A stretch of 64,000 bases of DNA from Corallochytrium limacisporum (taxonomy: Eukaryota > Opisthokonta): positions 69,683 to 133,682 of the forward strand of contig PDIP01000002.1 in assembly GCA_002811645.1 (NCBI GenBank). Reading direction: 5' to 3'. Each line of letters opens with the position of its first letter. Positions within the stretch are counted from its first letter, which is position 1. The position numbers and the translations under genes are program-made. Positions 1 through 12,558 of the stretch are shown here, piece by piece. The notes under the pieces were generated by a model that saw only the letters and a list, made by a program, of their open reading frames with translations, was not told the DNA's origin and searched no databases.

Positions 1-3000
1 ATACGTGTTAGTATTTTCGGGTTATGAAAGATCATGACCATGAACCATGGCACGGTAAAGGCCATTGATCTCCTTTAAGTACCCCAAGGGTGTTTGACCA
101 CACTGAACTGCTGTTACCTCCTGCCGACGACACAAAGCATCGCAACTCAGCACGGACAGCGGAAGGGTCGTAGGTAGAGTATACTGTTACCAAAAGCCCG
201 CCTTTATTACCGAAACCCGCTGCTCCTTGGGTTTGCTGCGGCTTATATTTCAATAAGCACGCACTGTCCTTTCCCTCCCAGTCTTCTCCAGCTACCAGTC
301 ATCTCTGTGCAGAGCACTGAAGATACATGTGTACCCTATGCCCTTTCCGAAGAGACTAAGTACAGTGGCTATAGACAATGTTTGTGAACAGTTATGCATG
401 TGCATATGTCACCATGCGAACTGAACCTGCCATGGTCAAACGATAAAGACCCGCACATTCCGTTGGTGACTTCAGGCGCCTGTGTGTCCTTCCTCGCAAA
501 ACTGTGCGCTGAGGGACTGTTTTGTGGATCCAAAGTCCCTGCTATGACTTGCTCGCTGCGAAGACGGCAACCCCACACTACCGTTTCCCCAACTTCTAGA
601 AGTGCGTCCCCACTGGGACTCTGCTCTTTTGGTCTACCCTGACCTGATGGTGTAGTTACTTAGTGTACTAGCTATTGGCCTTCCTATATGCTGGACCGTG
701 GTTCATGGTGGAAGCCTCACATTGCTCCGTTTTCCGCTCTGACTCGTCCCTTTCACCCTACGATCAGTAGCAGTGAGCTCAGCACTGGAAGGCCACTCTG
801 CTCCGGCGATTCCCCGCCGTCTCCCTCCCCACACCCATATTTCGCGCCCCTTCATCTCAGTTCCTTGGTCAAATAGTGGCAAAGGGGGAACTGGGAACCG
901 AAGAAATACTAAACCAACAAAACATGTCGCTCCCCTTCTGCCTGAGTCACCCCAGATTGGCTGACAGGAAAAATATGCAAAGGGCACCTTTCCCCCCTCT
1001 TCCGGATTCGACCGTTCGATCCATAAGTCGGCCTCTGAGCGGCCGGTTTTGCAACCACGGTAGATTCGCTATGTTGCGACGTTTTGGCCGGACGGTGTCA
1101 GTACCCAAGGTGTTTGGGTTTGGGTTATTGCTACTGTGCCAAACGTTTGTCTTAGGGACTCCGGAACGTTCTTCAAAGCGAGGAGTCCGAAATGAAATAA
1201 ACAAACACACCGCAAACATGCACCATGGGTCGGCTGCGCCCACAGATCACACCACTTTGTCTGGTTATTGTGTCCGGCATGCTGAGGCGTACGGTCTGCT
1301 TGAACGATTAGGGATGGTGCATATTTTACACGGTGGGGTCATTGCGGAATGATATCGGCTTGAGGAATGTATCCCGTATTTCCCGCTCAGCTGTGAGCAT
1401 GGTACGCGCCCATAGCATGGTGCATAACTTCCGCATCCTGCAAACGATAATGGGCGGTCCCTCTGCCCATATTCCAGCGGGAACCACGAAGACCTGTTTG
1501 CTCACTGTCCTTAGTCGATTGATCGTGAAACACGACAATCCACTCATGGACCGTTGATTTTCAGTTCATGGGTTCTCCATTGTGTCGTTTGCTACAGTGA
1601 ACACAAATCAGAGAAATCTTCATGATTTATTGATTATCTAAGGTCTCGTCTGTGACCTTTCACCGTATTCCGCGCGGTCGGAATCCCGCGCAAATTATAG
1701 TCACTGCTGGCTGGTCCCTCGACCTTTGGATCCGGTGGTCTAGATGGAATATTGAGCGCGACAACACCTGCGCGACAAGTGCCCGTGTCACGGCCGAACC
1801 AGATATGCTTCCAATACACAACAACTTAACTTATGTCCTGAGAGCAGCCAACATTCTTGATCCGTAGACTGGGACATGATAGTGTTGGTTGTCATGGGGT
1901 TCTTAAGGGTACTGCAGCATGTACGTAGTTGGCGACACTCGGGGCATTCAGGGTTACCTCCGGTTTCGCCCGCCCGCCTGACTGGCCGCGGCTTTGCCAG
2001 GGGTTTGAGCATTTCGCGCCCGAAATCTCATTTTAATCCACTATAACGTATTGTATTAGGTTCTCCGCTTAGCAGCGCACAGTAGAGAACAAAAATGGAC
2101 TCCTCGAGGGAGTGCCAACCACCCCTTCTTCGGTGTGCGCTGGCCCGCGAGCAGCGTTCGCTCGCTTCCGGGTTTTGCCCCGGGCTCTCACCGACTACTA
2201 GTTGGATTTTGTTGTGTGGAGTGTGTGTGTGTGTGTCCCTTGTGTCTCCTCATGCGCCAATGTAGTGTGCCTCACACGTCAAGGGAAAGGAGAATTCTCA
2301 GTTTGGTGTCGTTGATTTATCTCTGCTACCTGAGGGCACAACTAGTTCTGCTTCCTTTGGGTATGTCATTTTGGGGAGGCTCCGGGGTAACCGTTTCCAT
2401 TCAAGTTCAATACTGAACAACAGTACCTTGATTTGGGAAAGGAGCGAAACCTCTCGGATTCTTCCAGCACGCTGTTGCCCCTTTTCTCCTCCCGCCCGTG
2501 AGTGAGGTTTGGGAGGGGGGGGGGAATATCATCGCCTGATCATCTCCCCCGCCACAGTTCTTACGTTCCCTTTTTTAGGTGACACCTACGCTGTTCCGTG
2601 CAGTGTCGCTCGTCGGGCAATTTTTTGCTAACGATTGACGAGGAAATGGCAGAAGCACTAGCCAGCTTTGCCGCACCCATGGTCCCGGCTTTGATGAATA
2701 CCAAGACATCTACGTCTCAGCCGGCCACTGTGTCCACCTGACCTTTGTCGAGAAACATGGTGGCGTACATTTTTGCAATAAACTTTCTGATACGTGAGAT
2801 GCGATGGGGATGTATAATAAAATGTTACTGGAGCAGATCCCATCTATGTATCCGTGTGCAGTGTGGTCGGGGTGTGTGAAGGCGTGAAAGACGCTCAGCC
2901 GGGAAGAGCTCAACTTCGATCAACATCTGGTTTTTCACTTTCCGTTCCTAGGTGCTCTCAATAGAAAACCGGAACCAGAGAGAACAGACGCAGTTCTGCG

Positions 3001-3456
3001 GTGCAGTGGTTGCCACACTCCCCGGTGGGTTGCTTCAGCCCAGAATGGTTCGCGTTTCCGACTTGTCCTCCATTGGAGACAGGTCTCAATAACTTTTGCC
3101 TCATGTATTGTTCCAATTCACGGGACGGACGGTGCGCTTTCGTCACGCACCAGCACGCAGTGTACAGCCTATGTGTTTCACAATGATCACCCCTGCTTAT
3201 TCTGCTGTTCTGCAGCACGCATGGCGGTTAGTGCCGAATGGCACTTGGCTGTCGCTCTCCTATGGCTGTGCATAAGCTTATGAAGCCACCGCAGAGCTAG
3301 TTGAGCTAGGGCAGTCAGATTATTGGCCAGCAAATTCTTAAGAGTGAAGCGTATTCGATCATTCAGTAATCAGCCGCAATAGTAGGGAATCCATTTGTGG
3401 AACCAAAAATTTAGCATTCTCGTTCTAGGTCATATCCACACTGTCAGTCCAAAGTC
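1..3456. other. Gene-free stretch at left edge
   Basis: No open frame here resembles a known protein. The longest (about 158 codons near 876-1352) has no domain-like pattern and sits among overlapping frames of similar length on both strands. Visible features are a (GT)n run around 2219-2237, a G10 tract at 2515-2524, and E2F-type 8-mers at 840-847 and 2012-2019; the second extends to 2025 as a near-palindrome. The right part presumably holds the promoter of the ZIP gene. Exons of a gene extending beyond the left edge cannot be excluded. Confidence 0.5.
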
Positions 3457-4791
3457 ATGTCGGAAGCTGACTTTGAACATTGCTCTGACCCGGGGCTGTG
3501 CGTGAATGACACTGGGGATAACGACTCCAAGGCGGTGGCGTTTGCATTTTTGGTAACGTTAGGTGCTGGGTTGAGCACAACCATTGGAGCAACTGCACCA
3601 TGGTGGATGGAAAAACTGATGCGATCCGGAGGCCGAGACACACGGGTGTTAGCTGTTGCTTTGGGTCTGTCAGCTGGAGTGATGCTGTATGTTAGTTTTG
3701 TGGAGATCTTTTCCGCCAAGGCAGTTGACTACTTATGCTGTGTAACAGACCAAGATTACCTTGCTGCTACAGCTTGTTTCTTTGGCGGTATGATCTTGAC
3801 GGTTTTACTGCATTTATTTGTCGAATGGATGGCTTCGTTGGACATGGTCAAGATCAAGGCCCGAGCGACCAACACTGCGCGTTATATTAGAAGCTGGAGC
3901 TCCTCCGGATCATCCGAGAAGAACGACGGCCGCATGTCACGCCCAAGTCTTGCGCAGGAAGTCAGTACTTACATTGCTCCGGAACATATGAACCCACCCC
4001 CGGCGCCAGCAGAAGACAATGAGAGCACAATGACCAGTTCGGATGTGGACAATTTCAGCGAAAGCGAAACAGAGCGTCAAGAACAAAACCAGCGGCGGGA
4101 CGACAGCGATGCCATTATTGTTGAGGAGTGCAACCTGCCAGGAAATTTCACGGATTCTGAGCAGCAGCAGGATCGAAACCACCATTCGAACTGCTCCATG
4201 CATCGGCGTCACGTGAGCTGTCAAGACAAAAAGCAAATCGAAGACAATGAGGCCATTCCGTTATCCAAGGACGCTGAAGCGGCCACTGAAGCTGTGGACT
4301 CCAACGTTACAAGCATCCAGGACAGCCACAGCCACATGCTCAAGCGCATGGGCCTAATGACTGCACTTGCCATCTTCATCCATAACATACCAGAGGGCCT
4401 AGCAACCTTTGTCGCAACACTGGCCGACCCGAGTCTTGGTGTCGCTCTGGCTGTGGCCGTAGCCCTGCACAACATCCCAGAGGGCATATGCGTGGCCATG
4501 CCGGTCTACTATGCTACGGGCAGTAAATGGAAGGGCTTTTGGTGGGCTTTCCTTTCTGGTGTGAGTGAACCCGTGGGCGCACTGTTGGGCTACCTGGTAC
4601 TCAAGGACTACTTTATTCCCGAGGTCTATGGGATCATCTTTGGCCTGGTGGCTGGCATGATGGTGTACATCAGTATTTCTGAGCTGATCCCGACAGCTAT
4701 TCGATACGATCCAACCAACAAGCTGGTGGCACCATCTATTGCCGCGGGCATGTTGCTCATGGCAATTAGTTTAGTGCTCTTTGTGGTGTAG
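3457..4791 (+). CDS. ZIP-family (ZupT/SLC39-like) zinc/metal transporter
   Basis: A 444-residue multi-pass membrane protein that should move zinc or related divalent metals into the cytosol. Two copies of the metal-site motif HNIPEG occur at residues 309-314 and 338-343, followed by a Ser-Gly-Val-Ser-Glu-Pro-Val-Gly segment. This is the classic TM4-TM5 signature of the ZupT/GufA branch of ZIP proteins. Three hydrophobic segments lie in the N-terminal third and five in the C-terminal third. They are separated by a long hydrophilic loop (about residues 150-300) rich in acidic residues and His, as is common for the cytosolic metal-sensing loop of ZIPs. The ATG at 3457 is the first in frame, just before Ser-Glu-Ala-Asp. 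The gene faces the LRR/EGF receptor with 286 bp between stops. The family call is firm; the metal and the membrane (plasma or organellar) cannot be told from sequence. Confidence 0.93.
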   Translation: MSEADFEHCSDPGLCVNDTGDNDSKAVAFAFLVTLGAGLSTTIGATAPWWMEKLMRSGGRDTRVLAVALGLSAGVMLYVSFVEIFSAKAVDYLCCVTDQDYLAATACFFGGMILTVLLHLFVEWMASLDMVKIKARATNTARYIRSWSSSGSSEKNDGRMSRPSLAQEVSTYIAPEHMNPPPAPAEDNESTMTSSDVDNFSESETERQEQNQRRDDSDAIIVEECNLPGNFTDSEQQQDRNHHSNCSMHRRHVSCQDKKQIEDNEAIPLSKDAEAATEAVDSNVTSIQDSHSHMLKRMGLMTALAIFIHNIPEGLATFVATLADPSLGVALAVAVALHNIPEGICVAMPVYYATGSKWKGFWWAFLSGVSEPVGALLGYLVLKDYFIPEVYGIIFGLVAGMMVYISISELIPTAIRYDPTNKLVAPSIAAGMLLMAISLVLFVV

Positions 4792-5077
4792 AGCTCTGCT
4801 GGCGGATAGTACTATCAAGCATTGGCAATAGGGTACCACCAGATCTTCCACAGTCCCCAATATGTATCATAACGGTTTCCCGTTTTTTATATTACACGAG
4901 TAGGTTGGCGTTTCGTTTCTCGATTAACTTGGTAATCAACTCATTTGCGGTGATTCTGCACTGTCAAATTTCTAAGCTCACTGTGTAAGTACGAGTTTTC
5001 CTGAAAGATATACATTTCTAGTGTTGTGTAATTCTGTCGTGGGTCTCTTTGGACACAGGGCAGTTCGGCACCCCCCA

Positions 5078-7921
5078 CTACTCATTCTCGTATGGGGACT
5101 CGTCGTTTGCGTAAGGATTGTACATTGATGACGGTTGCTCCGAAGTTGAACGCAGATTGTTCACTGCAGCCTCCCAGTCCGGATCCATCACTTCCGCGTT
5201 TGCGTAGCCATTGTCATCATCAACGGCTGTGCCGCGAGCGCGAGCGTTAACGTAGCCAACATCTTCGGGTACGATATCAGCTTCGTCTGTGTTGCTGCGT
5301 GTGCGTACATATGTGTACTCGTGCTCATCTGCGACTGGAGGCAAAGAGCGCATCGCACCGCTGCTGCCGTGGCCTGAACCGCTCATGTCCTCATCAGAGT
5401 AATCGAGGCTGAGATTGGATCCGCGGTTCTTGGGAAGGGCGGAGGCGTGGTGGACCTCTTCTGGGGTCTGTGGCAGTCGACGATTCGCGAACATGGTCGC
5501 TCCTGAGCTGCTACCACCGCTCATTTGCCCAGTGGTGCGTGTAGTACCACCGTTGTATGAATCCCAGAATCCTTGCTCACTGCTCAGCGCCGTGCTCCGC
5601 CAGACGGGTACCTGGCGCTCGCGGAACGTGCCACTCTGGGAGTTGACTGCGGCGTCGCCGCAGGAGGGGGTCAGAGAACCGCGCATGCCTCCAGCACCGT
5701 CAACATAGGCAGTGGGAGTCTTGCGGGAACTACTGTAGTCGGACCCTTCTTCACGCGCATCACGGCGTCTCTTAAAGACTACAGCACCAACGATGATGGC
5801 AATCAATGCTGCAGCGCCGACGATGCTGGCAACCAAAATGATAGTGGTGTCATTAGAGCCGCCGCCTCCGTCTTCCTGTCCAGTAGAGTCGTCGGTGAGA
5901 ACATCACAGGCAGTCCCGGAGTAACCAGGCAGACAAGTGCCACTCACGCACTCAACAACGTTACCTTCAGCATCACAGCTCGCGAGACCGTCGCAACCGA
6001 CAGATTGGCACAGATTCTCGCACTGAGTGCCATAGTACCCAGGCTGGCACTCGGAACAGGCCGTGGGCGCCCCATTGCTAGAATCGCAGGCGTCAACTAC
6101 CTTGCACCGTTTCGAGGAACATATTTGGGTGCAGCCATCACCGTAGAAGCCATTGACGCAGCTGCCATCGGCACCGCAGACCTGGGGATCACCAGAATCT
6201 TTATCACAGACTTCGGCAGTGTCCCCGAAAGCACAGTTGCCCTTGGGACACTCATTCTGGCACAGCTTCCCCCAGAATTCATTCTGACACACCTCACAGA
6301 CCTCGGTTTCGCCGGTCTCTTTGTTACATTCAATAAAGCCTTCGCAATTTTCTGGCGCTGTGCAGCGGAACTGGCACCGATCGCCCCAGAACGACTTTTG
6401 ACAGCTTTCGCAAATAGCGTTCTGGCCGCTTTCCTTGTCACACGTCACGGCTCCCTCACAGAAATCAGTGACACACTGGAACTGACAGGTTGTGCCGTAG
6501 TAGCCTGGAATACAGCGCTCGCAGGACTCCAGTGCGCCGGTGACCTGGTTGCACACAACCGCACCGTCCACGTCGCACTTGTCTATATCACACGTTGACT
6601 GGCATCGAGCTCCGTAGAATCCGTTCTTGCAAGCCGAGCAGGAGGTCAGGGCACCTCCGTTCTGCTCACAGACCTTGTCCGCGTCATCGGCGCAGCGATC
6701 ACCAACGCATACTCGCTGACAGGAGGCGCCGTAGAGACCAGTGACGCAGCCGTCACATTCCAATGGTTTAGCTGAGTCGTAGCGGTCGCAGGACACCACC
6801 GATGTGCACTCCTCCGACGTGTCCGGACAGGTGTCCTCGCAGGTCGCTCCAGTCAGACCCTCCTCACATTGCTCGCAGCAACTGTTCGGGTTGTCCTCGT
6901 CACAGTCGTCCGCTCCACACTCGTCCTCGCATTTAATGCCAATGAATCCGCTATTGCATTCATTGCCATCAGGTCCACAGCTAACAATAGCCCCCGTTGT
7001 GCGGTCACAAATTTCTGAGCCTTCGACACAGTTCTCCGCTCCGCACCCACTACAACTCTCCGAGGAGCAGCTTTTGTCGCACAAGTCACCGTAGTAACCA
7101 TTCATGCAGCCCTGTGCATCACATTTCACATCGCTGCCGTCTTTGGCACAGATAAGTTGGCCCACGCATCGACTATTCACGTTGTCCTCCGCGAGGCACT
7201 CTTGCGAGCAGGTAGCTCCATAGAAGCCTGGTTTGCACGCAGCGCACGCAGTCAAATTCCCGCTTTGTTGGTCGCAAGTGAGCTTTCCCGTCAGGTCACA
7301 ATTACCACCCACTTCATCGCTTACTGTGCACTCATTGACGCAGTCTGTTCCCCAGAAGCCGTCATCACATTGAACACACTTTACTCCGGTATTAACGCTG
7401 TTGAAACGCAGACATCCCGTTGTGCGGCAGCCCTCAGGGCACAGTTCATCACAACAGGAGCCAGTTTTCCCGATATCACAGCTACCACTCTTTGTGAAAT
7501 AGCTGACTGCGCTTGAAGGATTCATGTCAACGCAGTAATCCTGGCACTCAGCCGTTGAACACCCCCCGGGGTTCCCGCCGAGTACCAATGTGTCTAGGCT
7601 CGGCAACCCCGAGAATGTATCTGGATCTATGGCATTGAGTTTGTTACTAGTCAGGTCTACCCAAGTTAAATTTACCAATTTGTCAAAAACCGCTGCCCCT
7701 AATGTGTGAATTTCATTGTTCGAAAGATCAATAGACTCTACGCTGTGGTACTGCTCCGGTGTAAACGCTTGGTCCTGGATCCCCTCGATTTCGAGACCGG
7801 AGCAATCAATTTCTGTTCCATTAAAGTCGCACTGTGTTGCAGGGTTAGATAGAACGAGACCCCGTACCGGTACAACTGCGGCCGCACCAATCAGCAGCGC
7901 AAGTTCCACACGGTTGTACAT
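5078..7921 (-). CDS. LRR plus 13 EGF-like modules, single-pass receptor with tyrosine-motif tail
   Basis: A 947-residue type I membrane protein starting at the ATG at 7921; a frame-open GTG lies three codons upstream. In order: signal peptide (about 1-22), a short LRR block with Cys caps (to about residue 130), 13 Cys-rich modules each ending in a G-x-x-G-x-x-C-like pattern (GFWGTDC, GFYGATC, GYYGDLC and so on; two lack the first Gly), an acidic/Gly linker, one TM helix (about 692-717) followed by KRRR, and a tail of about 230 residues. The modules resemble the EGF/laminin-type repeats of MEGF10 and SREC scavenger receptors. The tail holds several Tyr motifs, including YVNA, YANA, YAND and YENE (Tyr-x-Asn, as bound by Grb2-type SH2 domains in animals). 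Adhesion or ligand-sensing is inferred. No kinase domain is present. No animal orthologue with this exact architecture is known to me. Confidence 0.85.
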   Translation of the reverse strand: MYNRVELALLIGAAAVVPVRGLVLSNPATQCDFNGTEIDCSGLEIEGIQDQAFTPEQYHSVESIDLSNNEIHTLGAAVFDKLVNLTWVDLTSNKLNAIDPDTFSGLPSLDTLVLGGNPGGCSTAECQDYCVDMNPSSAVSYFTKSGSCDIGKTGSCCDELCPEGCRTTGCLRFNSVNTGVKCVQCDDGFWGTDCVNECTVSDEVGGNCDLTGKLTCDQQSGNLTACAACKPGFYGATCSQECLAEDNVNSRCVGQLICAKDGSDVKCDAQGCMNGYYGDLCDKSCSSESCSGCGAENCVEGSEICDRTTGAIVSCGPDGNECNSGFIGIKCEDECGADDCDEDNPNSCCEQCEEGLTGATCEDTCPDTSEECTSVVSCDRYDSAKPLECDGCVTGLYGASCQRVCVGDRCADDADKVCEQNGGALTSCSACKNGFYGARCQSTCDIDKCDVDGAVVCNQVTGALESCERCIPGYYGTTCQFQCVTDFCEGAVTCDKESGQNAICESCQKSFWGDRCQFRCTAPENCEGFIECNKETGETEVCEVCQNEFWGKLCQNECPKGNCAFGDTAEVCDKDSGDPQVCGADGSCVNGFYGDGCTQICSSKRCKVVDACDSSNGAPTACSECQPGYYGTQCENLCQSVGCDGLASCDAEGNVVECVSGTCLPGYSGTACDVLTDDSTGQEDGGGGSNDTTIILVASIVGAAALIAIIVGAVVFKRRRDAREEGSDYSSSRKTPTAYVDGAGGMRGSLTPSCGDAAVNSQSGTFRERQVPVWRSTALSSEQGFWDSYNGGTTRTTGQMSGGSSSGATMFANRRLPQTPEEVHHASALPKNRGSNLSLDYSDEDMSGSGHGSSGAMRSLPPVADEHEYTYVRTRSNTDEADIVPEDVGYVNARARGTAVDDDNGYANAEVMDPDWEAAVNNLRSTSEQPSSMYNPYANDESPYENE

Positions 7922-10900
7922 TTTGAGCACTCCGATAATTGAACCTATCTTTCTGTACTTTTATCCCAATTTCTGTTTCCGGGAAAATTCTTGGGCTTGA
8001 TAATTTTTCTCTTGCGTTTCTTTATATCAAATCATGTTTACGATCATTTTCAATCGGTATCGGTATTCTTCAACTCTATTCCAATGCCCAAATCTAAAAA
8101 AACTCTACACCAAGAAAACTGATTACTTTTATGCTATGCAGTGGATTCGTTCTTTCTTCTACCACGTCACACATAATATGCGAACCATATTCTTGTCAGG
8201 CAATTCAATGTACTCATGGAAATATCACAAAGAGCCAATGCAGACATTCTGCAATGAAGCAAGACCTTGAAAGGATGGAAAATATTACTTCCAAGCCCAT
8301 TGAAGTGTCACTTGTGACAAGCATTCCCCCGTCGTCGAACCCGACGTGGCCTGCTTCCTGAAAAGCCAGTCCATCCCTGCTGGCAATCAAGCGCGAAAAA
8401 TTGTCGGCTTCAGTTTCTTCCTGCGCCGTCCACTGAAGACTGCAGCGGCGGCGAAGGGAGGGTTCCCTAGCTGTCGCATTCACCGTTCCTTCTCTGTCTT
8501 CATTCCACCGCACCCCTACCAGACCTTTTTTGGTGTCAGGGAGGATAAAATTGGGGCCAGATCTGGGGGCAATGGAGGCGATCTAAAATGTGCAATTTGG
8601 TACTAAATGTATAGAGAAAATCTTTGGAGAACCACAAAATGCAACACTAAGTTCCCTAGTCACCTAGCTTATCAAGACCTACGTCGCTCTTTCGGGTGCT
8701 TGGATTGGTGGTCTCTTGACTTCAACTAAACAGATATCAATACTGAAAACACTGTCTTTGGTTCACTGGGCGCATGTTTCCAGTCTCTGTCGAACACTGC
8801 TTCGTGCCACCACAGGCGAAACGGACCGCGATAGAGACAGGGGACTCCATTCCCCGCCAGGCGTGAGAGTAGGCGGGGCACTTTGCGTGTTCAAAAGTGG
8901 CTGATTCCACGATCTTTCCTCCTCTTTCTTTCCCCCCTCCTTCCATTGTCCCCCCACCCGAAAGGGGGGGGGAATCCCCGAACTCTCAGTGTTTTCATTT
9001 CCCCATTTTTCCTCCATTCACTTTGTACGAATTCGGAGACTTCGGTGCAGGGCCCGGTGTGGGGAGGGGCACGCGAAGGGAGACCTCAGATGTTTCCTCA
9101 AAAAGAATATACTTTCGTGTCCGGGTATCTTGGTACAAAAGAGTCCTGACCTGTGCGTTGGTGTTTCAACCAATGCGGTTCGGGTGTTTGATTAGGTCAG
9201 AGTACGTTGTCCGAATTGTGGCTGACGTGACGTGCTCCATCGATAATCTACCGTACTAAATAAACCATAGCCTGAGCCTGTTTTTTTTTCTTGTTGCGTT
9301 GCAAGAGTCGAGTGTGACTTGCACGACACGTGTCGGTAAATACTTCGCAGAGGTTTTTTATCCCTCTTTGGTTGTGGAAGTGATGGGGGAAGGGGGTTTC
9401 GACTCTGGCCGAGGGCTTCCTTCCCTTTTTCTTTTTCCAACTTTCTGTCACACTTGCCCCTCGTGGGCAGGGGTGTGTCTGTTGGGTTATTAATGATCTT
9501 CATGGCAAGTTTCCCCCATTGTATATATATTTCCTTTTCTTTTTCATTTGTCTTTCTTGAAACGTGCCGGTTGCGACAGTCCGAACCAAGCTCTGTGTGT
9601 AGGGCATGCTGTCTGGGCAGTATCGCGATCTGTATTAAGTGGGAGTACCTTAACGTCACAATTTGTAAAAGAAAAAAACAGTGTATGTCACACTTGTTCC
9701 ATGGCAGAGGTTAATTCTTTTCGTAAGTGACGGATATAGGATTGCGACACCAGGCCCGAAGCTTCCAGATTAATTACAGGAAAGGGAAGACGACACCCAA
9801 GGGGAGAACTCTAGCAATTCATTACAACTGCCAACACTTCCATTAACGTTTTCGCCCATATATTTTGTATTTAATATTGTAGGTTGTCTCACACCGAGAT
9901 GTTCCCAAGTCTAGTCGAATTCGCGATCGAAAGCACCGTCCTCTGACCATACTTCGTCTTGCTCCCGCCAGCTCTCCGTACTTCCTTCCCGTCATTCTGC
10001 TGTAATGAACGTACTCCCATCCAATCTGAGCACCGCAGGTCCAAAAATGGCAACGGGCGCAAAAAAATGATATCGTTCTTTCTCTCAAACTGCTGCCCTA
10101 CTTTCTATATGGCTTTTAGCTTTCGACGCTCTGTTCGTCTCCAGTCTTGTCACTACCGAGAGACGTCCCTATCCGAGTTGCCCAGCAAGGTCGGCGTCTC
10201 GGGTTGCTCCCCTTTTTGGCCCTGCGCTCGGTATAGAAGTCCAGCGAAAGAAACCGAGGGGGCGGTACCGGGAGTAAATTCTTCTATGCACATGTGCCAA
10301 CACTGGCAAACGTCAGCTTTTTGCAGACCTTCCCGGTTTAGGAGACGCGACGAAACTCTTGCTCTGCAAAATCGGGGTTCCCATATTTATATTAAATGTA
10401 TGTAGTTTCTTGCGGAGAAATTTTGATTGAGGGTCCAAAAATGCCACCACCTGTCAACGTCATTTTCCAACAAAACGCCAGGGATCAGAAAAGGAAAAGT
10501 CCTGGACCCAGGAATCAGACCTTTCCCCAATCTCTCTATTCCATCTCTTCCAGTTTCATATATCCAATGGCCTACCGAAATTTGACGCCAGAAAGCTTCG
10601 AAGCCCGGAGCCACGCAACGGAAAAGTTGGTGAAGGCACCGGGCCCATTGTCCTGTACCGTGCGCAGAAACACACAAGACTCGCTCAGCCATCCTGGGAG
10701 TCCCATTTTAAGCCTACAATATAGCATGAGGCGGTGACCCAATCAGTCCACTACGGAATGCGACCCATTAGTATACGAACCGGCCAGGGGGACCCCGAGG
10801 AATCCGTCGACCTAGTACCACGGTGAGTGCGCCCTGCTACTCCAGTCCTCCTTGTATCTCATTGATCCTGCCTCATTGGTGGTCATAGTCAACCTGGTCA

Positions 10901-12558
10901 GCACCCTGAGAGCATGGTATGCCATCTGACAAAGGCAATGGGAGAACCGGAAATAACAAGCTTCCTGCCCATGTAGGGACCAAGGAAGTCTCATCAACGA
11001 GTCACAGTGCAACCATGGACAACACACACATTTGCCACCTTCTCATGTCTTTCGACTGGCGCAATGGATAACATGCTTCATACCATACTCTGCCCCTCTG
11101 AAATTGGAAGCGCCCAGAGACCGGTTGAAGCATGTTTGTTAGCAACTTGATCCTACTGTAAGCAGCGGATGGGCATGGGAATGGTTCTCCGAAGGTGATA
11201 ATTTGGAATCCATCGGGTTCTATGAATGCGGGGTCAATCGATGGCTATGTGATGTCTTGTCAGCTTACCAGATCCGGTTTGGAAATCTCCACAGCCGCAC
11301 GGTTCTCACCGTGCAGCACTAAGATCCACCAGGTGCATTGTACTATCCTTAATTCGTATAACAACTTTATCGGGTTTCAGTTACAAACCTGCACGAATGT
11401 ATGTGGGTTTTGTATGTAAAAACTTACAGGAACTTTCAGTACATCCGATACGGCCTGGCTCCCCTTTGCATAAGCAGTCCAGTGTATCCACTTTGGACCA
11501 CCACCCGCAGGTTCAAAGATTCTCAAAAAAGGGATTCCGCTCCGCTCCCCGCGCGGTGAGGAAGATAAGGGATTTCCACATACTCCGAATACCCAAAAAC
11601 TTCCAGCAAGGGGGTCCGACAATTTTACAAGAAGACACCCAATTAAAAAAAAAAATCGGTGACTAAGAGAGCGATGGCTTCGTTGAGATCTCAGGCGGTG
11701 CGTAATAATGAAAGTACTGCCAGCCCCGTCATCGATAATGTCTTGGGACGTGGGGGCTGGGTTCTCGCATCCGGAGCCTAGCAGCTCACACGACCGCTCC
11801 GGTCTCCGACCCCATACCGAAAGTAGGGACCAAAAAAATGGAACCCGTTGCGGACTCTCACACAAAGTAAAATCTCTCTCGGTCACCCACCGTTGCCCCG
11901 GGAGTCATAGTGAATTGCACTGCGGTGTGCAGAACGAACCCGGCCGAACGTGAGCGCGCAGAGGATTGAAAGAAGTCTTACACTTTCCCGGCAGCACAGC
12001 AGCCCACTAGTTCATGTCCATGGAGGAGCGGTGCCTCAACAGTTGAGAAGAGGACACCCATATACATGCAAGGCAGCAAGTGTGGGCGAGGCAGGGTATC
12101 CTGTTCGGCTGGGGATATCAGTTGATGACCGCTGCAATAGGCATGTGTCGTCCGTACGGGGAGTCGGAACCGCGCGGATTAGTGTGAAGTGGAAGCCAAC
12201 AGTGAGCGATGAAAAGGAACGGAGCCATACAGTTAAGAAGAGTGTTATGGTACAGTCAAGGCACGAATAAACTCATTTTGAGACACATATGTAGACACCA
12301 CAGCTTGATCGCACTGGTATAGAAGGAAGAAGAGGAGCACCAAGTCTGGTAATAGAGGCAAAGTGGATAAGCGCTCAACCGTAAAGTGACGACCTGGATC
12401 CCATTCAGTTCACGCCCATGTGACTTTGAATTAAAAGGCAAGCAATCTTTCGGATATGTGAGGAGCAACCATGCCACGATAAGGTGTGCGCTGATGTGAA
12501 CAAAACACCCAGATTACACTCGACAAAACAGAGTAGAATCTTTCCCAACAGAGCAGCC
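7922..12558. other. 4.6-kb gene-free stretch
   Basis: Between the divergent receptor and KIND genes only short, overlapping frames occur, with no recognisable domain; the longest are about 155-169 codons near 9192-9659 and 11377-11886. Visible features are a G9 tract at 8964-8972 paired with upstream C runs, pyrimidine-rich patches around 8920-9030, an E2F-type 8-mer (GCGCGAAA) at 8391, and an E-box-like ACACGTGT near 9330. No tRNA-like cloverleaf boxes were spotted. The ends presumably carry the two promoters. Confidence 0.5.

Noticed and set aside
876-1352. 158-codon plus-strand open frame
   Set aside because: No domain, overlapped on the opposite strand by a similar-length frame, and not followed by a plausible gene structure.
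5573-6598. 341-codon plus-strand open frame
   Set aside because: Lies antisense inside the EGF-module region; its length is a by-product of the repeated Cys-rich coding sequence on the other strand.
11377-11886. 169-codon minus-strand open frame
   Set aside because: No recognisable protein features and irregular composition; treated as chance.
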